Notes under the pieces: generated by a model
The model's input: only the letters and a program-made list of their open reading frames with translations
Databases searched by the model: none
Told to the model about the DNA's origin: nothing
Shown: positions 50,719 to 60,016 of the stretch, one piece after another
Layout: every line of letters begins with the position of its first letter
How positions within the stretch are numbered: the stretch's first letter is position 1
Position numbers and translations under genes: made by a program
Assembly: GCA_018266055.1 (NCBI GenBank)
Contig: JAFDYT010000007.1
Coordinates: 738-64,737, forward strand
Reading direction: 5' to 3'
Origin: Bacteroidota bacterium
GTDB taxonomy: Bacteria; Bacteroidota; Bacteroidia; Cytophagales; Cyclobacteriaceae
DNA length: 64,000 bases

Positions 50719-52767
50719 TTAAATGAATAAGGCAATCGTCACATCAATGAGTTTGATGCCTACAAAAGGAATGATCACTCCTCCGAGTCCGTAGATAAAA
50801 AGATTTCTGCGAAGCAGCGCACTGGCACCAATGGGTTTGTACGCTACACCGCGCAACGCAAGCGGAATCAGTGCAGGGATAATCAGTGCATTGAAAATAA
50901 TGGCTGAAAGGATGGTGCTCTCCGGGCTCGCCAATTGCATAATGTTCAATCCTTGAAGCGAAGGAATGGCCGCGATAAACAACGCGGGCACGATCGCAAA
51001 ATATTTGGCTACGTCGTTGGCAATAGAGAACGTGGTTAAGGTGCCGCGTGTCATAAGAAGTTGTTTCCCGATTTCAACAATCTCAATGAGTTTTGTCGGG
51101 TCATTGTCGAGATCCACCATATTGCTTGCTTCTTTGGCGGCTTGTGTTCCGCTGTTCATGGCCACGCCTACATCGGCTTGCGCCAGCGCGGGTGCGTCGT
51201 TGGTGCCGTCGCCCATCATGGCCACAAGTTTTCCTGCTTGTTGTTCTTTGCGGATGTATTCGAGCTTATCTTCCGGTTTTGCTTCCGCGATGTAATCGTC
51301 TACACCTGCCTTCTCGGCAATGTATTTGGCGGTAAGCGGATTGTCGCCCGTAACCATGACAGTCTTTACACCCATTTTTCTCAGTCGTTCAAAGCGTTCC
51401 GTAATTCCAGGCTTGATGATGTCTTGTAACTCGATCACGCCCATCAGTGTTGAATTTTCGCTTACCACCAGCGGCGTGCCTCCGTTCGAAGAGATGGTAT
51501 TTACGATTTCGATCGCGGCCTGCGGAAATGGATTCCCTTGCGACTCAATCAGTTTTTTTATCGAATCGAATGCACCTTTCCTGATTTTTCTTCCATCGGG
51601 TAAGTCGATGCCTGAGCTTCTTGTTTCCGCAGTGAATTTAATCACACGGGCGTCGGGGATGCCGAATGATCCGGCTCCAATTGAAGACGGATGTTTGTAT
51701 CCTTTGGCAGCGGCAAGTTCCACAATGGATTTGCCTTCGGGTGTTTCGTCGGAAAGCGATGCTACTGTGGCGCATTCCAGAAAAATATTTTCCGGAGCTC
51801 CGATGGGATAAAAATTCGTCGCCTTGCGATTGCCAATCGTGATGGTACCTGTTTTGTCCAACAAAAGCACGTCAATGTCTCCGGCGGTTTCTACGGCTTT
51901 TCCTGACTTGGAAATCACGTTGGCTTGCAACGCACGATCCATCCCGGCAATGCCGATGGCGGAGAGCAAGCCCCCGATGGTAGTCGGAATTAGGCAAACA
52001 AAAAGAGAGATCAGCGCAGCGATGGAAAGAGTAGTGTGCGCGAAGTCTGCAAAGGGCTTTAACGTAACGCAGACAATGATGAAAACAAGTGTAAATCCTG
52101 CCAGCAAAATAGTCAGTGCAATTTCGTTGGGTGTTTTCTGGCGGTTAGCTCCTTCGACCAGTGCAATCATCTTGTCGAGAAAACTTTCGCCTGGCTGCGT
52201 GGTTACAATCACTTTGATCTTATCCGACAATACTTTTGTGCCTCCGGTGACACTTGATTTATCACCACCCGATTCCCGAATCACAGGTGCTGATTCTCCG
52301 GTGATTGCGCTTTCGTCGATCGTGGCAATCCCTTCAATGATTTCTCCGTCGGTAGGAATTATGTCGCCCGCTTCGCAAAGAAATACTTCGCCCTTTTTAA
52401 GTTTAGAAGAAGGTACTTCCAGGATTCTTCCGTTTTCCTTTAAAACTTTAGCAGGCGTTTCTTCCCGCGTTTTGCGTAAACTGTCGGCCTGAGCTTTTCC
52501 TCTTGCCTCGGCAATGGCTTCAGCAAAATTGGCAAACAACAATGTAAAGAATAGAATGATCAGTACGGTCAGGTTATAACCGAAAGACCCTTGTGAGTTG
52601 TTGGTAATAGAATATACGGTAACTACTACCATTACCAGCGTGCACAACTCAACCACAAACATGACGGGGTTGCGGAAAAGACTTTTAGGATTCAATTTGA
52701 CAAACGACTGCACGAAGGCTTCCTGAACCAGTTGCTTTTGAAATAGTGATGTACTTCGGGTTTTCAT
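50719..52767 (-). CDS. kdpB: Potassium-transporting ATPase ATP-binding subunit
   Basis: A 682-aa P-type ATPase. The phosphorylation motif [13 protein letters not shown] (Asp near 304), TGES in the actuator domain (AITGESAPV), the hinge [19 protein letters not shown] and K-binding membrane helices are present. Length and motifs match KdpB of E. coli. It couples ATP hydrolysis to high-affinity K+ uptake through KdpA. It lies 17 bp after kdpA. Confidence 0.98.
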   Translation of the reverse strand: MKTRSTSLFQKQLVQEAFVQSFVKLNPKSLFRNPVMFVVELCTLVMVVVTVYSITNNSQGSFGYNLTVLIILFFTLLFANFAEAIAEARGKAQADSLRKTREETPAKVLKENGRILEVPSSKLKKGEVFLCEAGDIIPTDGEIIEGIATIDESAITGESAPVIRESGGDKSSVTGGTKVLSDKIKVIVTTQPGESFLDKMIALVEGANRQKTPNEIALTILLAGFTLVFIIVCVTLKPFADFAHTTLSIAALISLFVCLIPTTIGGLLSAIGIAGMDRALQANVISKSGKAVETAGDIDVLLLDKTGTITIGNRKATNFYPIGAPENIFLECATVASLSDETPEGKSIVELAAAKGYKHPSSIGAGSFGIPDARVIKFTAETRSSGIDLPDGRKIRKGAFDSIKKLIESQGNPFPQAAIEIVNTISSNGGTPLVVSENSTLMGVIELQDIIKPGITERFERLRKMGVKTVMVTGDNPLTAKYIAEKAGVDDYIAEAKPEDKLEYIRKEQQAGKLVAMMGDGTNDAPALAQADVGVAMNSGTQAAKEASNMVDLDNDPTKLIEIVEIGKQLLMTRGTLTTFSIANDVAKYFAIVPALFIAAIPSLQGLNIMQLASPESTILSAIIFNALIIPALIPLALRGVAYKPIGASALLRRNLFIYGLGGVIIPFVGIKLIDVTIALFI

Positions 52768-52784
52768 AATGCGTAATTGTAAGA

Positions 52785-54482
52785 TCAGTAGAGACTAAAA
52801 TATTCGGCGATGGGTCCAAGGGCGAGGGCTGGAAAAAAACTAAGTAGCGCTACCACGAGAATAACAGCGAATACCATGATGCCAAAGGTGGCTGTGTCAG
52901 TCTTTAGCGTGCCTGCACTTTCAGGAATGTATTTTTTCTTCGCCAAGATTCCGGCAATGGCAACCGGACCGATGATCGGTAAAAAGCGACTAAGGATAAG
53001 AACAATTCCTGTGGAGATATTCCAGAACAGGTTGTTATCACCAAGACCTTCAAAGCCTGATCCATTATTAGCGGCAGAAGAAGTAAACTCGTAAAGCATT
53101 TCTGAAAATCCGTGAAAGCCCGGATTGTTTAACCAGCCCACGTTCGGGTCTTTTGTAAACTGATACGATGCAAGTGCCGTGCCCGCGAGTATCAATAGGG
53201 GATGGAGTAAGGCAATGACCATCGCAATTTTCATTTCTTTCCCTTCAATTTTCTTTCCCATGAATTCAGGAGTCCGTCCCACCATCAAGCCTGAGATGAA
53301 CACGGCGATGATGATGAAAACATAAAAATTCAAAATGCCGACGCCGCAGCCTCCGTAAAAGCAATTGACCATCATACCGAGCATCTGGTTAAGACCAGAT
53401 ATTGGCATTGTGCTGTCGAGCATGGCGTTTACTGACCCGGTAGAAATAATGGTGGTGATGATGCTCCAATAGCCGGACGATGCGCTGCCAAACCGAACTT
53501 CCTTACCTTCCATGGCTCCGGCATGTACATCAACTCCCATTTTTTCAATGGCAGGATTTCCCTGCATTTCATAATACACGGTTGGGATGACCAGCATAAG
53601 AAACCCTATGGTCATTACACCGAATATCATCCATGCAAGTTTTCTCCTTTTCAGGAAATGCCCCAGCGCAAAAATCATCGCGATGGGAATGATTGTTTGG
53701 GCGATGAGTTCGACCACGTTGGTGAAGTAGTTAGGGTTCTCCAAAGGGTGCGCGGAGTTGGCGCCAAAATATCCACCACCGTTGGTACCTATATGTTTAA
53801 TGGCAATCAATGCGGCAGCGGGGCCGCGCGAAACTTGTACCGTATCTCCTTGTAATGTGACTAATGTTTCCTTCCCTTCTGGATTCATTGGCGCTCCGCT
53901 GATCACCAAAAGAAGCGCCACGATAATCGACAGTGGCAGTAAAATGCGCGTGTTTGATTTGACAAAATAGTGGTAGAAGTTTCCTATCTGAGATGTGGTG
54001 TGAGCTTTCATCGCGTTGAACACTACGGCTAGTGCGGCCATTCCCGTCGAAGCAGAAACGAAATGAAGAAACATAAAGCAAAAGAGCTGCGACAAGTAAG
54101 TGGCTCCTGTTTCACCAGAATAATGTTGAAGATTGCAGTTCACCAAAAAACTGATCGCGGTATTGAATGCTAGATCAGGCGACATGCTGGGATTGTGATC
54201 CGGGTTCCACGGCAACCATCCCTGATTCATCAGGATGCACATGGCCAGTATGAACCAAATGAAATTAATGGTGAGCAAAGCAATAAGGTTCTGTTTCCAG
54301 TCCATTTCTTGGGTGGGATCAATACCGCTCCATCGGAAGAAATACTTTTCGATGGGACCGAAGACTGGATCCAATAGTGTGCGTTCACCGGTATATACCT
54401 TGCCGATATATTTCCCCAACGGAATAGCGATCGCCAATGTAGCCGCGAACGTGAAGAGTATGCCAAATAATTCTGAATTCAT
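52785..54482 (-). CDS. kdpA: Potassium-transporting ATPase potassium-binding subunit
   Basis: A 565-aa K+ channel-like subunit with about ten membrane segments. It contains filter-type loops such as [42 protein letters not shown] and [16 protein letters not shown], which are the four P-loop repeats of KdpA. It forms the K+ entry pathway of the KdpFABC complex. It follows kdpF with 18 bp between stop and start. Confidence 0.97.
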   Translation of the reverse strand: MNSELFGILFTFAATLAIAIPLGKYIGKVYTGERTLLDPVFGPIEKYFFRWSGIDPTQEMDWKQNLIALLTINFIWFILAMCILMNQGWLPWNPDHNPSMSPDLAFNTAISFLVNCNLQHYSGETGATYLSQLFCFMFLHFVSASTGMAALAVVFNAMKAHTTSQIGNFYHYFVKSNTRILLPLSIIVALLLVISGAPMNPEGKETLVTLQGDTVQVSRGPAAALIAIKHIGTNGGGYFGANSAHPLENPNYFTNVVELIAQTIIPIAMIFALGHFLKRRKLAWMIFGVMTIGFLMLVIPTVYYEMQGNPAIEKMGVDVHAGAMEGKEVRFGSASSGYWSIITTIISTGSVNAMLDSTMPISGLNQMLGMMVNCFYGGCGVGILNFYVFIIIAVFISGLMVGRTPEFMGKKIEGKEMKIAMVIALLHPLLILAGTALASYQFTKDPNVGWLNNPGFHGFSEMLYEFTSSAANNGSGFEGLGDNNLFWNISTGIVLILSRFLPIIGPVAIAGILAKKKYIPESAGTLKTDTATFGIMVFAVILVVALLSFFPALALGPIAEYFSLY

Positions 54483-54500
54483 GTGAGTGAAGCTTACAGG

Positions 54501-54578
54501 TTAAAATTTTTCAGGTTTGAGCAACACATAAATCATGTAGCCAAACACAAGTAGCGAGAGGATGAAAAGTGCAATCAT
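54501..54578 (-). CDS. kdpF: Potassium-transporting ATPase small subunit F
   Basis: A 25-residue peptide starting at the ATG that ends at 54578: one membrane helix (ALFILSLLVFGYMIYVLL) followed by KPEKF. This is the length and shape of KdpF, which stabilises the KdpABC complex in the membrane, and it sits immediately upstream of kdpA. It is too short for automatic gene calling, and the match is by form and position. Confidence 0.85.
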   Translation of the reverse strand: MIALFILSLLVFGYMIYVLLKPEKF

Positions 54579-54581
54579 GGC

Positions 54582-54665
54582 TTAGATTTTTTCAAAAAAG
54601 TCGATGGATTTAAAAAGCAGGCCGAAGCACAGAAGGCTTAGCAGAATCAATAGTAAGGTCAGCAT
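54582..54665 (-). CDS. 27-aa membrane peptide upstream of kdpF
   Basis: An open frame of 27 codons on the minus strand: Met-Leu-Thr, then a hydrophobic core (LLLILLSLLCFGLLF) and the charged end KSIDFFEKI. It would be a single membrane helix with a polar tail, resembling KdpF in design but different in sequence. It lies 3 bases before the kdpF start and so is probably the first gene of the kdp transcript. It could be a second small subunit or a leader peptide. I know of no named family. Confidence 0.55.
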   Translation of the reverse strand: MLTLLLILLSLLCFGLLFKSIDFFEKI

Positions 54666-54666
54666 A

Positions 54667-54692
54667 GGCTCGTGTTTTAAATTTTACGAGCC
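54667..54692 (-). promoter_or_regulatory. Leader hairpin before the kdp small genes
   Basis: GGCTCGT and ACGAGCC are perfect 7-bp complements around an AT-rich loop (gene-strand stem ends 1-2 bases before the ATG of the 27-aa peptide). The stem could block translation initiation in the leader and act as a regulated structure. Confidence 0.4.
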
Positions 54693-54695
54693 TTT

Positions 54696-54712
54696 AACCA
54701 TTACCAGGCCAA
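54696..54712 (-). promoter_or_regulatory. Candidate sigma-54 promoter of the kdp genes
   Basis: On the minus strand, TTGGCCTGGTAATGGTT has the GG dinucleotide and 10-base spacing of a -24/-12 promoter, but the -12 element reads GGT, not TGC. The match is partial. It is supported by the sigma-54-type regulator encoded just upstream. Confidence 0.3.
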
Positions 54713-54762
54713 TTACGCTAACAAGCTAATAATCAAACGGTATGAATTGACGAAAAAAAGAT

Positions 54763-54797
54763 AACCCTTCGGAAACGGTAGGGTTCATTTCGGAAAT
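54763..54797 (-). promoter_or_regulatory. Candidate activator sites upstream of kdp
   Basis: TTCGGAAA occurs at 54768-54775 and again at 54789-54796, exactly 21 bp apart (two helical turns). An AACCCT...AGGGTT dyad (54763-54785) overlaps the first copy. The position, 50-100 bp upstream of the sigma-54-like element, fits enhancer sites for the NtrC-type regulator. Confidence 0.45.
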
Positions 54798-54808
54798 AGA
54801 AGGGTAGT

Positions 54809-56149
54809 TTAAAGACTGAAGTCTTTAATTTTTTGATACAGCGTAGTGACGCCAATGCCGAGGAGCCTGGCGGCTTTGGCTTTGTTTCCCTGTGTAAGAG
54901 CCAGGACTTTTTGAATGTGGTGCTTTTCAATTTCAGCAAGCGTAAGCGAGCTTTCGCTGATCTCGCCAAGATTAAAATCGTAGGGTAGGAGATCACCAGT
55001 CAATTGTTTTTCATCGCATAGAATAACCGACCGCTCGATTACATTCTTTAGTTCACGGATGTTTCCTTTCCAGGGATGTTGTTCCAATAATTTAATAAAG
55101 CGAAGGTCGTAGCCCTCAATGCGTTTGTTGTTCTTAGCCGATGCATGCTGCATAAAATAGTCGGTAAGACTCGGGATATCTTCTTTGCGATCACGTAAAG
55201 CTGGCAACATGATTTGAAAAACGGAAATCCTGTAGAATAAATCGCTTCTAAAATTCTCTTTTTCAATTTCTTTTTCAAGATGGCGATTGGTAGCGGTAAT
55301 GAAACGCACATCAGCTTTGCGCAATTTGGGGTCACCCACGCGATAGTATTCTCCGCTTTCAAGTAATCGCAATAGTTTGGATTGCAACTCCGTCGTAAGC
55401 TCCCCGATTTCATCAAGAAACAACGTTCCACCATTCGCTTCTTCCAGTAATCCACGCTTGTCTTTTGTGGCATTTGTAAAAGCACCCGCTGCATAGCCGA
55501 AGAGCTCGCTCTCCAGCAACTCTCTTGAAACGGCGCTGCAATTGAAGGCTACAAAAGGCTTTGCTTTTCGTTTGCTTTCAAAATGAATAGCTCTGGCGAA
55601 AACCTCTTTGCCGGTTCCGGTTTCGCCTGTGAGTAAAACCGTATTTTCTGTATTCGCAACCTTTCGCGCCAGCTCTATGGCATGAGTGATCGCCTTTGAT
55701 TTGCCAATAACCTGATCAAAACCAAATTGGATAGTAAGCTGACCTTCGAGTCGTTTTATTTTATGCTGAAGAAAAGCTCTTTCGTACGCTTTATTCAATA
55801 ACGGAACGAGCCTTTCCTGATGATCGCCTTTGGTGAGGTAGTCAAAGGCGCCGTTTTTAATAGCTGTTACGCCGTCGGTAATCGTGCCGAAGGCTGTAAG
55901 CACAATAATTTCCGTGGCCGGGTACTTTTCTTTAATCGTTCTTGAAAGGTCAATGCCGTTCCCGTCGGGAAGCCTAACGTCGGTGATCACCACCTGAATT
56001 TCATCGTGCTGCTCAAGAAGCCGAAGGCCTTGTTTTGTTTCTTTTGCTTGAATTACCTTATACCCTTCCAACTCGATCACGCGTGCCATCAGGGTGCGCA
56101 GGTTTTCTTCGTCGTCAATCAGTAAAACGGTACGGTTGCTGTGAGCCAT
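54809..56149 (-). CDS. NtrC-family sigma-54-dependent response regulator
   Basis: A 446-aa regulator. It has a receiver domain with Asp57 (VVITDVRLPDG), an AAA+ domain with Walker A GETGTGKE (175-182), the sigma-54 loop reading GAFTNA (222-227) where GAFTGA is standard, and Walker B GGTLFLDEIGE (240-250). The C-terminal Fis-type helix-turn-helix is KAKAARLLGIGVTTLYQKI. Located directly upstream of the kdp genes in the same direction, it probably replaces KdpE in their control. Confidence 0.93.
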   Translation of the reverse strand: MAHSNRTVLLIDDEENLRTLMARVIELEGYKVIQAKETKQGLRLLEQHDEIQVVITDVRLPDGNGIDLSRTIKEKYPATEIIVLTAFGTITDGVTAIKNGAFDYLTKGDHQERLVPLLNKAYERAFLQHKIKRLEGQLTIQFGFDQVIGKSKAITHAIELARKVANTENTVLLTGETGTGKEVFARAIHFESKRKAKPFVAFNCSAVSRELLESELFGYAAGAFTNATKDKRGLLEEANGGTLFLDEIGELTTELQSKLLRLLESGEYYRVGDPKLRKADVRFITATNRHLEKEIEKENFRSDLFYRISVFQIMLPALRDRKEDIPSLTDYFMQHASAKNNKRIEGYDLRFIKLLEQHPWKGNIRELKNVIERSVILCDEKQLTGDLLPYDFNLGEISESSLTLAEIEKHHIQKVLALTQGNKAKAARLLGIGVTTLYQKIKDFSL

Positions 56150-56315
56150 AATTTAATGCAAGATAACAGGGCGCATGAGATTTAAGTAATTGAAATCGAT
56201 TGTGGTGAGAATTGTGATTAACTATTCGCGGTAATATGATTTTTATTATCGTTTGAATGATGCTTATTCCTTACTTTGGACTCGTTGAGAATGGTCTAAT
56301 TCTAAAGCCTTTGTT

Positions 56316-57944
56316 ATGATAAAATTACTCAGCGAATCATCCCTCCTTTTGCTTTTTGTAGTGCTTGCTGTAGGAGCACCTTTAGGTAAAATAAAAATAG
56401 CCGGAGTTAATCTTGGCATTGCTTCTGTACTTTTTACAGGTCTCGCTTTTGGTGCACTTTCGCCGGACATTAAGTTGCCGGCAATTATTTATGAGATTGG
56501 TTTGGTACTATTTATTTATTGCATCGGGATATCCAGTGGTGAGCAGTTTTTTGGAAACCTCCGTAAGAAAGGATGGAAGGAAAATATCCTTACCCTTGGC
56601 GCTGTAGTTCTTGTTTTCCTGGTGGTACTGAGTATCGGCTCAGTTTTTTCCCTGAAAGCCTCGCACCTTGCCGGGTTGTTTGCAGGAAGCCTAACCAACA
56701 CACCCGCGTTGGCGGCCTCGTTAGAGTTCATCAAAGGAATTACACCGGCTTCTTTGGTTGAAAGAGCTGCCGCGGAACCCGTAGTCGCCTATTCGGTGTG
56801 TTACCCGATGGGGGTGATCGGAATGATCTTATCGATTGTTCTTTTTCAACGCCTTTTTAAAACTTCTTTGAAAACCCGCACTGAAGTAGTCGATGCAGAA
56901 AAGCTAACTAATGCAACGGTTGAAATCACAAACCCAAAAATTGTAGGACGGGCGATCGGCAATTTGAGGAGGCATCAAAATATGGATGTTGTATTTGGAA
57001 GAATAAAACGCAACGGGTCCTCTTTTCTGGCTATTGATACGGTGTGCTTTGAGTTGGGTGATCTGATGACCATCGTTGGTAAAGCCACGGAAGTGCAGCG
57101 GGCTATTGATTTTCTTGGCAAGAAAAGCGAAACCCGCCTGGACATGGATCATCAACAACTGGATATGCGCAGAGTATTTGTCTCCAACCATGATTTGATA
57201 GGCCAATCGCTTCGCGACCTTAATCTGCCGCACACCATGGGGATCATCATTACGCGTATTCGTCGCGGTGACAATGACATTTTGCCCACGGCAGAAACAA
57301 CGCTCCAGTTTGGCGACCGGGTAAGGATACTTACCGGCAGGGAAGAGTTAGGTGAAGCAAGTAAGTTCTTTGGAGATAGTTATGCTGCGCAAAGTGAAAT
57401 TGATATTCTTACGCTTAGCCTGGGTGTAGCTGCCGGATTTTTCTTAGGGATGATTCCAATTCCGCTACCCGGTGGCATTTTACTCAAATTAGGTATTGCC
57501 GGTGGTCCGTTGATTGTTGCCTTGCTCCTCGGAGCCGTTAACCGCGTGGGTAAACTGGTTTTCGTAATGCCCTTCAGTGCTAATAATACTGTTCGGCAAC
57601 TTGGACTGGTGTTGTTCCTTGCGGGGGTTGGTACTCGGTCAGGATATGCCTTTCGCGAAACAATTACGCAGGGAGCTGATGGGGTAACTTTCTTTGTGAT
57701 CGGTGCGGCCATCACCATCAGTATTGCATTTTTGTTTCTTTTTGTTGGCCATCGTTTTTTGAAAATCCCGTTTCCCCGGCTGGCCGGAATGCTCTCTGGT
57801 TTTCAAACTCAACCGGCTGTACTCGCCTTTGTTAACGAGCAAGCTAAAAGTGAGCAACCGAACATTGGATATTCTTCAGTCTTTCCGATTGCCACGTTAT
57901 CAAAGATTATTTTTGTTCAGATACTCCTTACGATCCTGGGATAA
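56316..57944 (+). CDS. AspT/YbjL-type transporter with TrkA-C domains
   Basis: A 542-aa membrane protein with an internally repeated membrane domain (about 5-170 and 360-540) separated by two TrkA-C-like domains (about 205-285 and 290-370; TVCFELGDLMTIVGKATEV and TTLQFGDRVRILTGREEL). Typical family motifs are FAGSLTNTPALAA in the first half and LSGFQTQPAVLAFVNEQ in the second. Members of this family exchange small carboxylates (AspT: aspartate/alanine) or act as putative transporters (YbjL, YidE). The substrate is unknown. TrkA-C domains often bind small regulators. Confidence 0.85.
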   Translation: MIKLLSESSLLLLFVVLAVGAPLGKIKIAGVNLGIASVLFTGLAFGALSPDIKLPAIIYEIGLVLFIYCIGISSGEQFFGNLRKKGWKENILTLGAVVLVFLVVLSIGSVFSLKASHLAGLFAGSLTNTPALAASLEFIKGITPASLVERAAAEPVVAYSVCYPMGVIGMILSIVLFQRLFKTSLKTRTEVVDAEKLTNATVEITNPKIVGRAIGNLRRHQNMDVVFGRIKRNGSSFLAIDTVCFELGDLMTIVGKATEVQRAIDFLGKKSETRLDMDHQQLDMRRVFVSNHDLIGQSLRDLNLPHTMGIIITRIRRGDNDILPTAETTLQFGDRVRILTGREELGEASKFFGDSYAAQSEIDILTLSLGVAAGFFLGMIPIPLPGGILLKLGIAGGPLIVALLLGAVNRVGKLVFVMPFSANNTVRQLGLVLFLAGVGTRSGYAFRETITQGADGVTFFVIGAAITISIAFLFLFVGHRFLKIPFPRLAGMLSGFQTQPAVLAFVNEQAKSEQPNIGYSSVFPIATLSKIIFVQILLTILG

Positions 57945-57947
57945 CCG

Positions 57948-58679
57948 CTATTTTGTTTTTCGTTGCCACGAAAAATTGTGAGTAACCCAAAATAGTATTG
58001 TGTGATTGAGAGTGTATTGTGTGGTGCCGGTTTGCACAAATCGATTCATGTAGCCGATCTGATAGCTAATGTTTTTTCTTTGCACACCTACAGTAAAGAA
58101 AATTCGGTTTTGATCAAACGTATTGTACGTGATGTTCTTTCCGAAGTTGATAAGCACTTCATCGCCCACACTTACAAATGGTTTAAAATAGGTTTCCTTA
58201 TTCGTCATGAACGTTTTTTTCAGGCAGATAAAGAAACGTACCCGGTTGGTGAACACGTACCCGTCAGTGACTACCGTATCCTTCACATTTTGGCGGAAGC
58301 GAGCTTCATAGCGGCTTCGTTGGATGAAAAGCACAGACTTGCTCAATGGAACCGTAAAGATGGCCTGTGCCCAAGGGCGATGTTCCACTCGTTTAAGCGT
58401 CGTGATTGAAGAGTTCACAGGAATAAGTAGGAAGGAATAGCCTGCAGTAAAGTTTCCATTGGTAAAATTTCTTGTAAGCCCGGTACGAGCTATGAAAAAT
58501 CCATTGGGCACATAGTGGAAGTCATTCCATAGCGAGTATTGATTGTTGAGTTTGGTGGTGGTCATGTAACCAAACCAAACCTGTTGTGCGTTTTTTACTG
58601 TCTTCGTTTGACCGAAAACTAAAACCGGGCAGGCCACTAAGGCAAGAACTAAATTTCGGAGATGGAGGACCTTTTTCAT
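57948..58679 (-). CDS. DUF2490 family outer-membrane protein
   Basis: A 243-aa exported protein. It has a signal peptide (residues 1-23), then the DUF2490 pattern beginning QVWFGYMTTTKLNNQYSLWNDFHYV, followed by strands RFRQNVKDTVVTDGYVFTNRVRFF, FKPFVSVGDEVLINFGKNI and DQNRIFFTVGVQRKNISYQIGYMNRF. The family consists of uncharacterised barrel-like proteins of Bacteroidota. It is convergent with the transporter gene, with 3 bp between stops. Confidence 0.82.
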   Translation of the reverse strand: MKKVLHLRNLVLALVACPVLVFGQTKTVKNAQQVWFGYMTTTKLNNQYSLWNDFHYVPNGFFIARTGLTRNFTNGNFTAGYSFLLIPVNSSITTLKRVEHRPWAQAIFTVPLSKSVLFIQRSRYEARFRQNVKDTVVTDGYVFTNRVRFFICLKKTFMTNKETYFKPFVSVGDEVLINFGKNITYNTFDQNRIFFTVGVQRKNISYQIGYMNRFVQTGTTQYTLNHTILFWVTHNFSWQRKTK

Positions 58680-58831
58680 AACCTTTGGTTCACGCGATAA
58701 AGGTCATACAGAAAAGGCAACCGTACAGATTAGGCAGTCATTTTAATAGATGATTCTTATCAGATGATAAAGTACATCTGATTTTGCAAACGATGTAGAT
58801 GAGGATTGCTATTTAGATTTGCCAAAGGAGC

Positions 58832-59227
58832 TTATTTCCGGTCAGTGGCGAGCACTACTTTTATTTTATTTTTTACCCCAATTTTCAGCACATCAACCAG
58901 GTCTTGAATTTCAAGATCTCTCGGGATATAGAGTACAACGGTCGGTTCTTCAACACCGCGTGTAGCTTTGATGAGCTCTTGTTCTAGTTGGGCAGAGGCT
59001 ACTGCTTTGTTATTGATATAATAGCTCTTTGTTTTTGTTACGGTAAGCGTGATTGTTTTTTTATTGAGCGATTGCGTTTCACTCGATTTTGGAACCAATA
59101 CTTTGATGATGTTGGGATTGGCTACGGTAGAAATGATCAGAAAGAAAAGCAGCAGAAAGAACATGATGTCGTTCATGCTCGATGTGGCTACTTCAGCTGC
59201 AAATAAGTGTCTTCTTCTGATTTTCAT
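58832..59227 (-). CDS. Biopolymer transport protein ExbD/TolR
   Basis: A 131-aa protein with one membrane segment (IMFFLLLFFLIISTVA, about residues 22-37) containing the essential Asp at the start of the helix (SSMNDIMFFLL). The periplasmic domain (IKVLVPKSSETQSLN, PTVVLYIPRDLEIQDLVDVLKIG) matches ExbD. With the ExbB-like protein encoded just upstream (4-bp overlap) it forms a proton-driven motor for TonB-like or Tol-like energy transfer. Confidence 0.92.
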   Translation of the reverse strand: MKIRRRHLFAAEVATSSMNDIMFFLLLFFLIISTVANPNIIKVLVPKSSETQSLNKKTITLTVTKTKSYYINNKAVASAQLEQELIKATRGVEEPTVVLYIPRDLEIQDLVDVLKIGVKNKIKVVLATDRK

Positions 59228-59874
59228 TTTGCAGGTACTTGAAGTGATCGCAGAAAATCAAAAACGTCTTTTTGAATTTGCAGCGTAAACCGACTGATTC
59301 GTAATTGAAGCATGTGATAGGCGATGTAGGCGATAATCCCGACGCCAAGACCTGTACCACTGGTGATCATTTTTTCATAAAGACCACCGGCAATAGTACC
59401 GATGCTGATATTGTCTGTGAGAGAGATGTTATAAAAAATGTGAATGATCCCCACGATCGTTCCAATAAATCCAAGCATTGGCGCTACACCGGCGATGATG
59501 CCCAGATAGCCGGTGTTTCTTTCCATTTGGGCAACTTCAATGTTCGTTGCCGATTCCATTAAGGATTCAATTTCACGCATGGGCCTGCCCACGCTGTCGA
59601 TGCCGGCGCTGATAATCCTACCTGTCGAAGAATTTTCGTCTTCGGCATAGCGCCGTGCTTCCGCAATATTTCCTGAAGAAAGGGCTCTGGTAACTTTTGA
59701 AATAAAATTATTGTCGCGGTTAATGGTGGAGCGTAAAAACAGAAAGCGCTCTACAGTGATGTAAATCGCAGCTACAGAAAGCAGCAGGATTGGGATCATT
59801 ACTACTCCTCCCTTCATGATTAATTCTATAAAGGTCAATTCATCTTGAGGTGGGGCGGCAATTTGAAATAGCAT
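59224..59874 (-). CDS. MotA/TolQ/ExbB proton channel protein
   Basis: A 216-aa protein, starting at MLFQIAAPP (ATG ending at 59874), because upstream codons lack protein character. Three membrane segments are visible: residues 20-42 (GVVMIPILLLSVAAIYITVERFLFL), 110-132 (GIIAGVAPMLGFIGTIVGIIHIF) and 155-175 (GTGLGVGIIAYIAYHML). The family signature AGVAPMLGFIGTIVG is present. It pairs with ExbD to use proton flow. Confidence 0.92.
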   Translation of the reverse strand: MLFQIAAPPQDELTFIELIMKGGVVMIPILLLSVAAIYITVERFLFLRSTINRDNNFISKVTRALSSGNIAEARRYAEDENSSTGRIISAGIDSVGRPMREIESLMESATNIEVAQMERNTGYLGIIAGVAPMLGFIGTIVGIIHIFYNISLTDNISIGTIAGGLYEKMITSGTGLGVGIIAYIAYHMLQLRISRFTLQIQKDVFDFLRSLQVPAK

Positions 59875-59960
59875 GGATAATAATTTTAGTCGTAAAAATT
59901 CAATAACGTAAAAATCGGCAAAGGATTGCAATACTCAACTTCCTGATCCTAAAATAAGAA

Positions 59961-59996
59961 GGGCAGGGACCCCGGTTTATTTGGAATTCCCTGCCC
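59961..59996 (-). terminator. Intrinsic terminator behind the 554-aa TPR gene
   Basis: GGGCAGGGA (59961-59969) and TCCCTGCCC (59988-59996) are perfect complements. On the minus strand, TTCTTATTTT follows the stem. It separates the TPR gene from the exbB-like gene. Confidence 0.7.
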
Positions 59997-60016
59997 CTCA
60001 TAACTCGATTTCAGGC

